64,000 nt of DNA from Limibacterium fermenti (GTDB taxonomy: Bacteria > Bacteroidota > Bacteroidia > Bacteroidales > Dysgonomonadaceae): positions 744,001-808,000 of the forward strand of contig NZ_CP159486.1 of NCBI RefSeq assembly GCF_041902845.1, read 5' to 3'. The translations under genes and the position numbers were made by a program. The notes under the pieces are model-generated. The model made no database searches and was not told the DNA's origin. It saw nothing but the letters and a program-made list of their open reading frames with translations. This document shows positions 43,865 through 51,411 of the stretch, one piece after another; positions within the stretch are counted from its first letter, which is position 1, and each line of letters begins with the position of its first letter.

Positions 43865-44335
43865 ATGAAATTCAAAAAGTTATTTATCGGGAGTTTGCTG
43901 TTTATCGCATTCACCGCTACATTGAGTGCACAACAATATAATACCGGGGTCGGATTACGATTGGGATACGACAACGGCATTACGTTGAAGCACTTTTATC
44001 GGCCTTCCAGCGCCATAGAAGGTATTCTAAGTGCTTCGCCGAGGTATTTTCAACTTACAGGGTTGTATGAATATCAAAAACCGGTGCCCGGAGCCCCCGG
44101 CCTCGACTGGTATTTAGGAATCGGAGCTCACGTGGGTAATATTTATCACGACAGAGACCGTTATGATAGCTCTTTCTTGGTTGGGGGTGATTTGATCGCG
44201 GGCCTCGAATATGTATTTCCCACCGCACCGTTTACAATTTCACTCGACTGGAAGCCGTCTTTTAATTTTGTCGACTTTAACGACTATTGGTACGCCGGCT
44301 TGGCCTTGAGTGTCCGCTATACATTTAATAAATAG
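43865..44335 (+). CDS. Small outer-membrane beta-barrel protein of unknown role
   Basis: A 156-residue protein started at ATG 43865 (MKFKKLFIGSLLFIAFTATLSAQQ), preferring the ATG over a TTG two codons earlier. A signal peptide ends SAQ. Eight or so amphipathic strands (VGLRLGYDNGITLKHF, YLGIGAHVGNIY, LIAGLEYVFPTAPFTISLDW, YAGLALSVRYTF) end in a Phe-Asn-Lys tail, like small OmpX/OmpA-type barrels in this phylum. It lies alone between mutS and a terminator. No specific function is apparent. Confidence 0.78.
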   Translation: MKFKKLFIGSLLFIAFTATLSAQQYNTGVGLRLGYDNGITLKHFYRPSSAIEGILSASPRYFQLTGLYEYQKPVPGAPGLDWYLGIGAHVGNIYHDRDRYDSSFLVGGDLIAGLEYVFPTAPFTISLDWKPSFNFVDFNDYWYAGLALSVRYTFNK

Positions 44336-44365
44336 AAGTAATACAATTTTATTTTTTTTCTTTTG

Positions 44366-44399
44366 AAAGCTGCAATTCCTTTGAATTGCGGCTTTTTTT
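44366..44399 (+). terminator. Rho-independent terminator
   Basis: AGCTGCAATTC-CTTT-GAATTGCGGCT (44368-44393) forms an 11-pair hairpin with one wobble pair, followed by T6. It ends the small barrel-protein transcript. Confidence 0.85.
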
Positions 44400-44408
44400 G
44401 TAAATTTG
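44381..44408 (+). promoter_or_regulatory. Promoter of the dipeptidyl peptidase gene, overlapping a terminator
   Basis: TAAATTTG at 44401-44408 fits TAnnTTTG and starts immediately after the T-run. A TTG at 44381-44383, inside the hairpin loop, is 17 bases upstream, at the short end of the permitted range. The ATG is at 44431. Confidence 0.55.
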
Positions 44409-44430
44409 CCTGCTTAAACAATCGAAAAAA

Positions 44431-46587
44431 ATGAAGAAAACGTTTCTTTTATCTCTATTTGTGATTATTGCGGCTTGCGTGTCGGCGCAAGGGTTTACGC
44501 TACAAGATATGGTTGCCGGAAAATTCGCTCCCCGCGGTATTGCCCCGATGGTTTCCTCGGCGGATGGCTTGCATTATTACCAGGCAGACCCAATGAATAC
44601 GGCGGTTGTCAAGTATTCCTATGCCACGGGCGATGCGGTCGACACCCTCTTTAACGCTCGTACGGCGCGCGAATGCCCTTTTGATACTTTCGAAGGTTTT
44701 CTGGTCAGTCCCGATGAATATCGGGTGCTGGTCTATCGCGAAAGAGAACAAATCTATCGTCATTCCTTTAAAGCAACGTATTATTATCATGACGTGAGGC
44801 GTAATTTAGTGCGGAAGTTAACCGAAAACGCATCCAAACAAATGATTCCAACGTTTTCTCCGGACGGAAAAATGCTTGCCTATGTGTGTGATAACAATGT
44901 GTGGTTAGCGAAGTTCGATTTCGATACCGAATCGCAGGTAACCAAGGATGGAGAATTCAATAAGATTATTAACGGGGCGACCGATTGGACGTATGAAGAA
45001 GAGTTCGGAACGACCCGCCTGATGGAGTTTTCTCCCGATAACCGGGTGCTGGCATTTGTACGTAGCGATGAATCGCACGTGAAGGAGTTCTCGTTTCAGC
45101 GCTTTGAACAACAACTCTATCCTGATTATTACCGGTTTAAATATCCGAAGGCCGGAGAACGCAATTCCGATGTGCAGGTACGGGTATTCGATATTGAGGC
45201 TCGTACAACACGCTCTGTCGAATTGCCGATCGAAAGGGACAGTTACATTCCCCGTATTCAGTTTACCGACAATCCTTCGCAGTTAGCCATCATGACGTTG
45301 AATCGTAATCAAAACTGTTTCGATATGTATTTTGCCGATCCTCGGACGACGGTCGCAAAATTAATCCTTCGGGATGAAAGCAAGTATTACATCGATTCCG
45401 AATGGTTGAACTCCATCCGTTTCTTACCCGATCGTTTTACGTACATCTCCGAAAAAGACGGATATAGCCACCTATATATCTATGGCATTTCCGGAACCTT
45501 AATCAAACAACTGACTTCCGGAAAGTATGATGTGACTAAATTATATGCCGTCGATCCTCAAGCGGGAGTGGTCTTTTATGAAGCGGCTGATGAAAGTCCT
45601 TTGAGACGTTCGGTTTTCAAAGTGAGTATCGATAAGGGCCAATCTACGAAGCTTTCGGCTCAAAACGGATACAATACGGCGGTATTTAGCCAAAAAGGAA
45701 AGTTCTTTGTCAATCGTTGGTCGGATGCGAAGACGCCGCCGGTGATTGCGTTGTATGATGCGAATGGCAAACAACTTCGGGTGCTTGAAGACAATCAATC
45801 TTTACGGACCCTTTTGACTTCGGCGAAATTGCCGCAAAAAGAATTTATTGCGGTTCCTGCGGCCGATGGGGTCACTCAATTAAATGGATGGATGATCAAA
45901 CCCAAAAACTTTACCGCCTCTCAAAAATATCCGGTGGTGATGGTTCAGTATAGCGGCCCGAATTCGCAGGAGGTACAAGACCGGTATGAGGCGGACTGGT
46001 ATTATGCGTTGGCCGACGAAGGGTTTGTGGTGATATCGGTAGACGGCAGAGGGACGGGCGCCCGTGGGGAAGCTTTTCGAAAAGGCACGTATTTAAATCT
46101 CGGCATTCAAGAGTCGGATGACCAAATTGCGGCTGCAAGGCATCTCGCTACCTTGCCTTATGTTGATGGTAGTCGTATTGGTATCTGGGGATGGAGTTAC
46201 GGAGGATATAATGTGCTGATGAGTATGAGCCGGGGAACCGTCTTTAAAGCCGGAGTCGCTATTGCACCGGTTACCGACTGGCGTTTTTACGATACCGTAT
46301 ACAGCGAACGCTTCATGCGCACTCCTCAGCAGAATGCCGAGGGTTATCGGAATGCATCGGCCGTAGAGCTAGCGGGAAAACTGACCGGAAAACTATTGCT
46401 TATTCAGGGTACGGCCGATGATAACGTGCATTTCCAGAACTCCATAGAATATACCCGGGCGCTGATTGCGGCCGATAAGCATTTCGATATGTTTTTCTTT
46501 CCGGATAAAAATCATTTTATAAATGGCGACAATGCGCGGACTTATTTATTTACCAAGGTGGTGAAGTTTTATAAAGAGAATTTATAG
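44431..46587 (+). CDS. Dipeptidyl peptidase IV-type serine peptidase (S9B)
   Basis: A 718-residue S9B enzyme. The signal peptide (residues 1-19, ending VSAQ) is followed by an eight-bladed propeller with the substrate-amine glutamate motif DWTYEEEFG (residues near 187-195). The alpha/beta hydrolase domain carries the catalytic Ser in GWSYGGYN, Asp in GTADDNVHFQNS and His in PDKNHFINGD. Enzymes of this type remove Xaa-Pro or Xaa-Ala dipeptides and feed peptide catabolism in asaccharolytic and saccharolytic Bacteroidales alike. It has its own promoter and terminator, so it is monocistronic. The closest known model is DPPIV of Porphyromonas gingivalis. Confidence 0.94.
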   Translation: MKKTFLLSLFVIIAACVSAQGFTLQDMVAGKFAPRGIAPMVSSADGLHYYQADPMNTAVVKYSYATGDAVDTLFNARTARECPFDTFEGFLVSPDEYRVLVYREREQIYRHSFKATYYYHDVRRNLVRKLTENASKQMIPTFSPDGKMLAYVCDNNVWLAKFDFDTESQVTKDGEFNKIINGATDWTYEEEFGTTRLMEFSPDNRVLAFVRSDESHVKEFSFQRFEQQLYPDYYRFKYPKAGERNSDVQVRVFDIEARTTRSVELPIERDSYIPRIQFTDNPSQLAIMTLNRNQNCFDMYFADPRTTVAKLILRDESKYYIDSEWLNSIRFLPDRFTYISEKDGYSHLYIYGISGTLIKQLTSGKYDVTKLYAVDPQAGVVFYEAADESPLRRSVFKVSIDKGQSTKLSAQNGYNTAVFSQKGKFFVNRWSDAKTPPVIALYDANGKQLRVLEDNQSLRTLLTSAKLPQKEFIAVPAADGVTQLNGWMIKPKNFTASQKYPVVMVQYSGPNSQEVQDRYEADWYYALADEGFVVISVDGRGTGARGEAFRKGTYLNLGIQESDDQIAAARHLATLPYVDGSRIGIWGWSYGGYNVLMSMSRGTVFKAGVAIAPVTDWRFYDTVYSERFMRTPQQNAEGYRNASAVELAGKLTGKLLLIQGTADDNVHFQNSIEYTRALIAADKHFDMFFFPDKNHFINGDNARTYLFTKVVKFYKENL

Positions 46588-46606
46588 TAACTTACTCAGT
46601 AGTTTT

Positions 46607-46649
46607 CTGTTGCGATATTTAAAAATAGATATTGCAACAGATTTTTTTT
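46607..46649 (+). terminator. Rho-independent terminator after the peptidase gene
   Basis: CTGTTGCGATAT / ATATTGCAACAG form a 12-pair stem with one G-U pair (46607-46640) around an A-rich loop, followed directly by A and T8. Confidence 0.88.
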
Positions 46650-46785
46650 GTCCCAAAAACAAAAACCAACCTTTGTTGTTATATAGGAAGATTTTACGAT
46701 AAAGTTAATCTTTTAATCTTTAACGTAAAGGAACGTTTCGGCCGGATTTTGTTATATCGTAGGGCTGTAACACTTAAAAATAACA

Positions 46786-46839
46786 ATGAAAACAATTGAT
46801 AGGGTTATTATATCTTTTGTTTCCTATAAGGGTGGATGA
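46786..46839 (+). CDS. Putative 17-codon upstream reading frame, coupled to the next gene
   Basis: ATG at 46786 opens a short frame (MKTIDRVIISFVSYKGG) that stops with TGA at 46837-46839. The stop overlaps the ATG of the downstream membrane protein as ATGA. There is no homology to cite. The exact overlap suggests translational coupling or leader control; it may also be chance. Confidence 0.4.
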   Translation: MKTIDRVIISFVSYKGG

Positions 46840-47939
46840 TTTTTATGGGTTTGACTAATATGCAAAAAATATTGAGAAATCCAGCATTTGGGTTATTGCC
46901 GGTGCTTGTATTTTCTTTTTTAATTGTAAGTACAAACCAATATATCGCAATGGCGATAGGTTTGTCTCTTTCTATTTTGGGAGCTTTGGTGGTAAAAAAG
47001 TATAGTAGATTAATTTATGAACTTTCTGTTATTGCTTTCTTAGCCTCTCTTGTTCTGTGCTTTTTTATGGCCCCTCAGCTAGATAGCTTGAGGGTATTTA
47101 TCGTTGTGGAGGTGACTTTTGTGCTTTCGCTCATCATTTCCCGGTTGGTGCGTACAAGAATAGTGTTGCGTTTGGCGAGAAAGAATAATCCGTTAGTGAA
47201 AAACTATCTCAGTGAGTCGTTCCGTATTGCTTTTCAAGCTCAATACGGCTTGTCTATTCATTTATTAATCATATTGGGCTTTTTTGTGTTTTCCACAATA
47301 ACCCATCCGCTCTTCAACCGTTTACTCGTGCTATTAATCCCCCAGATCATTCTGATTCTCCTTATATTTATGGAGGGCATACGATTACGAATTTTGGACA
47401 AAAAACTCTATCGGGAGGAGTGGTTGCCGGTGGTGACCGAAACAGGCGATGTGACCGGACGTGTGGCTAAGTCGGTGACGAAAGATATGAAAAATAAATT
47501 TATGCATCCGGTCGTAAGGGTGGCTTTGATCTTTAAAGGACGGATTTATTTGAAGGAGCGTGATCAATCGAGGCTGTTGGATCCCGGAATGTTGGATTAT
47601 CCCTTCGAAAAATACATGCAATATAATCACGATATAGAAGAAGCTGTCCGCAACAGTATCGGCTCTGAGTCTAAAAATTCCGATATTCCCGTACGGTTTT
47701 TATTGAAATATATTTTTGAGAACGAAAATACGAAAAGATTAGTCTTCTTGTATGTTTCTGAAATTGTGGATGAAATAACATTCAACAGCTTGAACTTAAC
47801 CGGCGGCAAATTATGGACGGAGACTCAGATTGAAGATAACATCGGAAACAATATTTTTTCGGAGTGCTTCGAACTCGAATTCGAGTATTTGAAGAATACG
47901 GTATTATTATCTTACCATTTAAAAAATACAGATTCCTGA
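46836..47939 (+). CDS. Membrane protein with degenerate Nudix-like C-terminal domain
   Basis: A 367-residue protein. Residues 1-185 contain about six hydrophobic helices (LLPVLVFSFLIVS, IAMAIGLSLSILGALVV, LSVIAFLASLVLCFFM, VFIVVEVTFVLSLII, SIHLLIILGFFVFSTI, LLVLLIPQIILILLIF). A soluble tail begins at EEWLPVVTETGDVTGRVAK and HPVVRVALIFKGRIYLKERDQ, a pattern seen in Nudix proteins of the IPP-isomerase type. The Nudix box itself is broken: YNHDIEEAVRNSIGSES occupies its place, lacking the GX5E start and the REUXEE core. It is therefore probably not a hydrolase. In-frame starts at 46845 and 46860 are alternatives; 46836 is kept because of the ATGA overlap with the short upstream frame. Confidence 0.7.
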   Translation: MIFMGLTNMQKILRNPAFGLLPVLVFSFLIVSTNQYIAMAIGLSLSILGALVVKKYSRLIYELSVIAFLASLVLCFFMAPQLDSLRVFIVVEVTFVLSLIISRLVRTRIVLRLARKNNPLVKNYLSESFRIAFQAQYGLSIHLLIILGFFVFSTITHPLFNRLLVLLIPQIILILLIFMEGIRLRILDKKLYREEWLPVVTETGDVTGRVAKSVTKDMKNKFMHPVVRVALIFKGRIYLKERDQSRLLDPGMLDYPFEKYMQYNHDIEEAVRNSIGSESKNSDIPVRFLLKYIFENENTKRLVFLYVSEIVDEITFNSLNLTGGKLWTETQIEDNIGNNIFSECFELEFEYLKNTVLLSYHLKNTDS

Positions 47940-48059
47940 AATTTTCATCCATTACCTGCGACCCCATCCGGGTAATATTTCATGGAGAACGTTTTTTTAT
48001 CCGTAAGCGTTTGTATCGGTGGTAAAAGGCGTTCATGCACCCGACAAGGTTCACGCACC

Positions 48060-48325
48060 TCAAGCAAAGAGGTTCGACTCGTTCGAAAAGTCGTTACAAT
48101 ATAGATGCAGTCGTTTTCGGCTCGTTCGAAAGGTCGTTGCAATAGATGCAAATCGTTTTCGACTCAGGCGAAAGGTTGTCGCAATAGATGTAAGCTGTTT
48201 TCGGCTCGTTCGAAAGGTTGTAGCAATAGATGCAAGCTGTTTTCGGCTCGTTCGAAAGGTCGTTGCAATAGATGCAAATCGTTTTCGACTCAGGCGAAAG
48301 GTTGTTGCGCATAATGTAAAGCCTT
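48060..48325. repeat. 42-bp tandem repeat array with conserved stem and variable loop
   Basis: The word GATGCA (or close variant) recurs at 48104, 48145, 48187, 48229, 48271 and 48313, giving a 42-bp period over about six units (first interval 41). Every unit has TTTCG...CGAAA arms that can pair, with the 7-base loop either GCTCGTT or ACTCAGG. The two-unit block at about 48111-48193 recurs at about 48237-48319. Because 42 is divisible by three, several frames stay open on both strands and translate into regular peptides (FRTSRKQLASIATT-like); I regard these as by-products, not genes. Confidence 0.85.
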
Positions 48326-48518
48326 TTTTACCCGGCAAACGCTTCTAGCAACCGTTGATACTGTTTCCCGTAAAGAACAGATGATGCCCTGTCATTGTCC
48401 ATTATCCCTTATCAATTGTGCATTATAAAGCAATAGGCGACTAAACTCACGTTCGGCCGCCTATTCATCGTTTAAATATAAAAAAGAAAAAAGTTATTTG
48501 TTTGACGATTATTTCGTT
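48326..48518. other. Convergent intergenic remainder
   Basis: Between the array and the DUF4252 gene lie more short words (CCATTATCCCTTATCAATTG, 48398-48417) of the intergenic repeat class. No gene or clear terminator was seen. Confidence 0.4.
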
Positions 48519-49043
48519 TTATCGTTCTCTGTTATGTTCGTTGTTTGTGCCTGACGAGAATATTTCTTCATTTAATAAATCAGACAATTTCGAGATGGAA
48601 TTGAAATCGACTTTTCCGGATACGGAAATAATGGTTAATTTCCGGTCATTATCCAATGCTATGAGGATAATGTTCTGATTGTCTTTATCAATTTCCTTGA
48701 AAAGGACTTCTACTTTTGATTTTCGCTCATCTACGGAAAGCATCTTTTCATAATCCGAAAATTCTTTATCCACGAGTTCGTTGGCTTTTTTGAAATAATA
48801 TTTTGCATCTTTTCGATTCTCCGTTATAACCATACGGATATGATTCAACTCTTTCAGGAGAGTCTTTAATTCGGCATCCTCTACATCCTCGGCCATTTTT
48901 TTGAGCATGGTCTTGCCGATGTTGACATTGTTGACCGGCCGCTTTTCCTCTACGTAAGTATCGATGAATTGCGTGACAAAATCATCGGCAAAAAGCGATG
49001 ACGAAATCAACAATACGAAGATAATCAATAAGCTCTTTTTCAT
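48519..49043 (-). CDS. DUF4252-domain envelope protein
   Basis: A 174-residue exported protein. The signal peptide (about residues 1-19, ending SLFA) precedes a DUF4252 domain with IGKTMLKKMAEDVEDAELKTLLKEL, YFKKANELVDKEFSDYEKMLSV and IILIALDNDRKLTIISVSGKVDF. Length fits the family. DUF4252 proteins are often encoded behind an ECF sigma factor and a small membrane protein, as here. The start overlaps the end of the upstream gene by 4 bases. Function unknown. Confidence 0.88.
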   Translation of the reverse strand: MKKSLLIIFVLLISSSLFADDFVTQFIDTYVEEKRPVNNVNIGKTMLKKMAEDVEDAELKTLLKELNHIRMVITENRKDAKYYFKKANELVDKEFSDYEKMLSVDERKSKVEVLFKEIDKDNQNIILIALDNDRKLTIISVSGKVDFNSISKLSDLLNEEIFSSGTNNEHNRER

Positions 49044-49579
49044 AAATCAATTTTTTTTCGAGGAGCTGGCTTTTCGATATTTATCGAGTCCATGCCTGGC
49101 CAGTCCAGATTGAGTTTGTCAATTTCCTGAAACGTCTTAATGTAAACGGATTCGCTTATTTCGAAAGCGCGCGATAATTTCTCAAAAGCAAAGGCGGCTT
49201 GGTGCATAGCCGCGTCCGAGTCGTTATATGTTTCGGTTAAGTAGGGCTTGCTGGCATCTTGTTTCGAGATGAGGAATAAACTGATTCCTAACGCTACAAT
49301 CAAGGCCACAGATGCTGCAATACGTAATAAGGGAGCAAATATGCGTATGGTGATGTATTGAGGCGATTTTTTAATCTGTTTCCGTATTTTTTCTTCAAAA
49401 CCGGGACTAAGGCTAAGCGACTGCTGCTCGTCTCTATAACGGAATAACGGGATGTAGCATTTTAGGTCGTTGGGTACATTTTCGCCTAAAAAGAAATCCT
49501 GAAGTTCCTTTTCTTCCGACGGGGACGTTTGGCATCCCCAATATTTATTTAATAATGTATGAATATACTCACCATTCAT
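49040..49579 (-). CDS. Anti-sigma-factor-like single-pass membrane protein
   Basis: A 179-residue protein with a cytoplasmic N-terminus (YIHTLLNKYWGCQTSPSEEKELQDFF), one membrane helix near residues 85-105 (IAASVALIVALGISLFLI) and a periplasmic tail. The N-terminal segment resembles that of zinc-free anti-sigma proteins in this phylum. It overlaps the ECF sigma gene by 11 bases and the DUF4252 gene by 4, so all three are translationally coupled. It probably restrains the sigma factor at the membrane. No obvious sensory domain was recognised in the tail. Confidence 0.8.
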   Translation of the reverse strand: MNGEYIHTLLNKYWGCQTSPSEEKELQDFFLGENVPNDLKCYIPLFRYRDEQQSLSLSPGFEEKIRKQIKKSPQYITIRIFAPLLRIAASVALIVALGISLFLISKQDASKPYLTETYNDSDAAMHQAAFAFEKLSRAFEISESVYIKTFQEIDKLNLDWPGMDSINIEKPAPRKKIDL

Positions 49580-50096
49580 TTTTATCGAAGTTTTCGAAAT
49601 TTGATAATAATTCTCTCATTTTTCTCCTTGCTCTGAAAAGGCTTACTTTTACCAAGTCTTCCGTAATGCCGAGGCTTTGTGATATTTCTTTGTAATTCAT
49701 CCCCTCGATTTCACGTAGCTGAAAAACCAATTTCTGATTTTCGGTAAGCTTTTCGATACATTGATATATAATAGAGCGCTGTTCTTGCTGAACGATTTCT
49801 TGATACGGAGAATGCGTGTCGACAAACGTCCGGCTTTCAATTTCGGCGTCTATGCTATCCGTTTTTTTTATAGCATCCGAAACCAATCGGTCCAGGGCTA
49901 AATTCTTTATGCTGCGAAAGCAATAGGCTTCGAGATTCTCAATCGTATCCCATTCGTTTCTCTTGTTCCAGAGTTTTAGCAAGACGTCTTGAACAATGTC
50001 CTCCGCTTCGGTTTGCTCTTTTACAATACTTAAAGCAAGCCTGTAAAACTGATTGCTCAAAGGCAAGATAATCCGATGGAATTTATCGTTACTCAT
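49569..50096 (-). CDS. ECF-type RNA polymerase sigma factor
   Basis: A 175-residue sigma factor. Region 2 is FYRLALSIVKEQTEAEDIVQDVLLKLWNKR with the conserved EDIVQDVxLKLW. Region 4 is CIEKLTENQKLVFQLREIEGMNYKEISQSLGITEDLVKVSLFRARRKMRE, a good helix-turn-helix. Together with the anti-sigma-like and DUF4252 genes it forms one operon. The start overlaps a possible ECF-type promoter, described separately. The signal it responds to is unknown; the envelope location of its partners points to envelope stress or surface signals. Confidence 0.94.
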   Translation of the reverse strand: MSNDKFHRIILPLSNQFYRLALSIVKEQTEAEDIVQDVLLKLWNKRNEWDTIENLEAYCFRSIKNLALDRLVSDAIKKTDSIDAEIESRTFVDTHSPYQEIVQQEQRSIIYQCIEKLTENQKLVFQLREIEGMNYKEISQSLGITEDLVKVSLFRARRKMRELLSNFENFDKNEW

Positions 50097-50104
50097 TATT
50101 GAAT

Positions 50105-50130
50105 GACGGGCAATGAAGGAAAAAGTTACA
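50105..50130 (-). promoter_or_regulatory. Possible ECF-type autoregulatory promoter
   Basis: On the minus strand TGTAAC (50130-50125), a 16-base spacer and CGTC (50108-50105) have the AAC/CGTC form used by ECF sigma factors in other phyla. Initiation seven or eight bases after CGTC would fall at 50097-50098, at most one or two bases before the ATG, making the mRNA essentially leaderless. No Bacteroidetes housekeeping box was found between here and the ATG. Confidence 0.4.
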
Positions 50131-50167
50131 GCGATGGGGAAAAAATTTCAAAAAGACTTACAATCGC

Positions 50168-50198
50168 TTGCATATTTGCTTGATTATTCGTAATTTTG
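50168..50198 (+). promoter_or_regulatory. Promoter of the str-S10-spc ribosomal protein operon
   Basis: TTG (50168-50170), a 20-base spacer and TAATTTTG (50191-50198) match the Bacteroidetes consensus. Transcription would start near 50205 and run through a 130-base leader to rpsL. Confidence 0.75.
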
Positions 50199-50334
50199 TG
50201 CCGCTTTTGACTCGTACTCTTGCGCTTTTACGTGATAATCAATCGATTATTTCGCAATTGTGATATAGTAAGAAGTCTGAATAGCGTTATTGCAAAAATA
50301 AAATAAACATAAGTGATAAAAAGAAAGTAGAAAA

Positions 50335-50739
50335 ATGCCTACAATTCAACAATTAGTCAGAAAAGGACGTACCGAACTTACGGAAAAGAGTAAATCCCCC
50401 GCATTGGATTCATGTCCGCAACGTCGTGGCGTATGTGTGAGGGTGTATACTACCACTCCTAAAAAGCCGAATTCGGCAATGAGAAAAGTAGCCCGTGTGC
50501 GCTTAACCAACTCAAAAGAAGTGAATGCGTATATTCCGGGAGAAGGTCATAACCTTCAAGAGCACTCGATTGTACTGGTGCGCGGAGGTCGTGTGAAAGA
50601 TCTTCCCGGCGTTCGTTATCACATTGTTCGTGGAACGCTGGATACAGCCGGCGTAAACGGTCGTACGCAGAGACGTTCCAAGTATGGCGCTAAGCGTCCT
50701 AAACCGGGAGCTGCGACTGCTGCAACGAAGAAAAAGTAA
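50335..50739 (+). CDS. rpsL: 30S ribosomal protein uS12
   Basis: A 134-residue S12 at normal length. TTPKKPNSAMRKVARVRL and GGRVKDLPGVRYHIVRG are the decoding-site loops; both lysines targeted in streptomycin-resistant mutants of other bacteria are unchanged. First gene of the ribosomal operon, with a 171-base gap before rpsG, long by comparison with the rest. Confidence 0.98.
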   Translation: MPTIQQLVRKGRTELTEKSKSPALDSCPQRRGVCVRVYTTTPKKPNSAMRKVARVRLTNSKEVNAYIPGEGHNLQEHSIVLVRGGRVKDLPGVRYHIVRGTLDTAGVNGRTQRRSKYGAKRPKPGAATAATKKK

Positions 50740-50910
50740 TGCTTCATCGTTTGGGCTTCTGCATAAATTAATAATAAGTGTAATTAAACAAAATAAAATC
50801 GCTGTTGAAATTTTTGGGATAGGCTACTACTTATAGGTTGAGTAAATAATTCAGAGGAATTCTTGAAGGCTGGTAAAGGCAACCAAACACAACACAAAAT
50901 TTTTTAGACA

Positions 50911-51387
50911 ATGAGAAAAGCAAAACCTAAGAAAAGACAGATCCTGCCGGATCCGGTTTATGGTGATGTAAGGGTAACAAAGTTTGTTAACCACCTTATG
51001 TATGATGGAAAGAAGAGTATATCCTACGATATCTTCTATTCTGCATTAGAAACCGTTAAGGGAAAGTTACCGAATGACGAAAAAACAGCTCTCGAAATTT
51101 GGAAAGCTGCATTAGATAATATTACTCCACAGGTTGAAGTGAAATCTCGCCGTGTAGGCGGTGCAACATTTCAAGTACCAACCGAAATACGCCCCGATAG
51201 AAAAGAATCCATCTCCATGAAGAATCTTATTCTTTATGCTCGTAAAAGAGGTGGTAAAACGATGGCCGATAAGTTAGCCGCAGAAATTGTGGATGCTTAT
51301 AACAGTCAAGGGGGATCCTTTAAAAGGAAAGAAGATATGCATAGAATGGCGGAAGCTAACAGGGCTTTTGCTCATTTCAGATTTTAA
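50911..51387 (+). CDS. rpsG: 30S ribosomal protein uS7
   Basis: A 158-residue S7 (MRKAKPKKRQILPDPVYGDV) with the conserved FVNHLMYDGKKS and GGATFQVPTEIRPDR segments and the C-terminal MHRMAEANRAFAHFRF. It nucleates the 30S head. It lies 24 bases before fusA. Confidence 0.98.
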   Translation: MRKAKPKKRQILPDPVYGDVRVTKFVNHLMYDGKKSISYDIFYSALETVKGKLPNDEKTALEIWKAALDNITPQVEVKSRRVGGATFQVPTEIRPDRKESISMKNLILYARKRGGKTMADKLAAEIVDAYNSQGGSFKRKEDMHRMAEANRAFAHFRF

Positions 51388-51395
51388 AATAGATT

Positions 51396-51402
51396 AGGAG
51401 GT
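51396..51402 (+). promoter_or_regulatory. Strong Shine-Dalgarno sequence of fusA
   Basis: AGGAGGT lies 9 bases before the fusA ATG (51412), a seven-base match to the anti-Shine-Dalgarno sequence. Such sites are rare in Bacteroidetes, where most genes lack them. Confidence 0.75.
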
Positions 51403-51411
51403 AAAAAAAAG

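Noticed and set aside
48019..48348. Open frames of 69-109 codons on both strands in the 42-bp array
   Set aside because: A period divisible by three keeps every frame open; peptides are repetitive on both strands and have no family resemblance.
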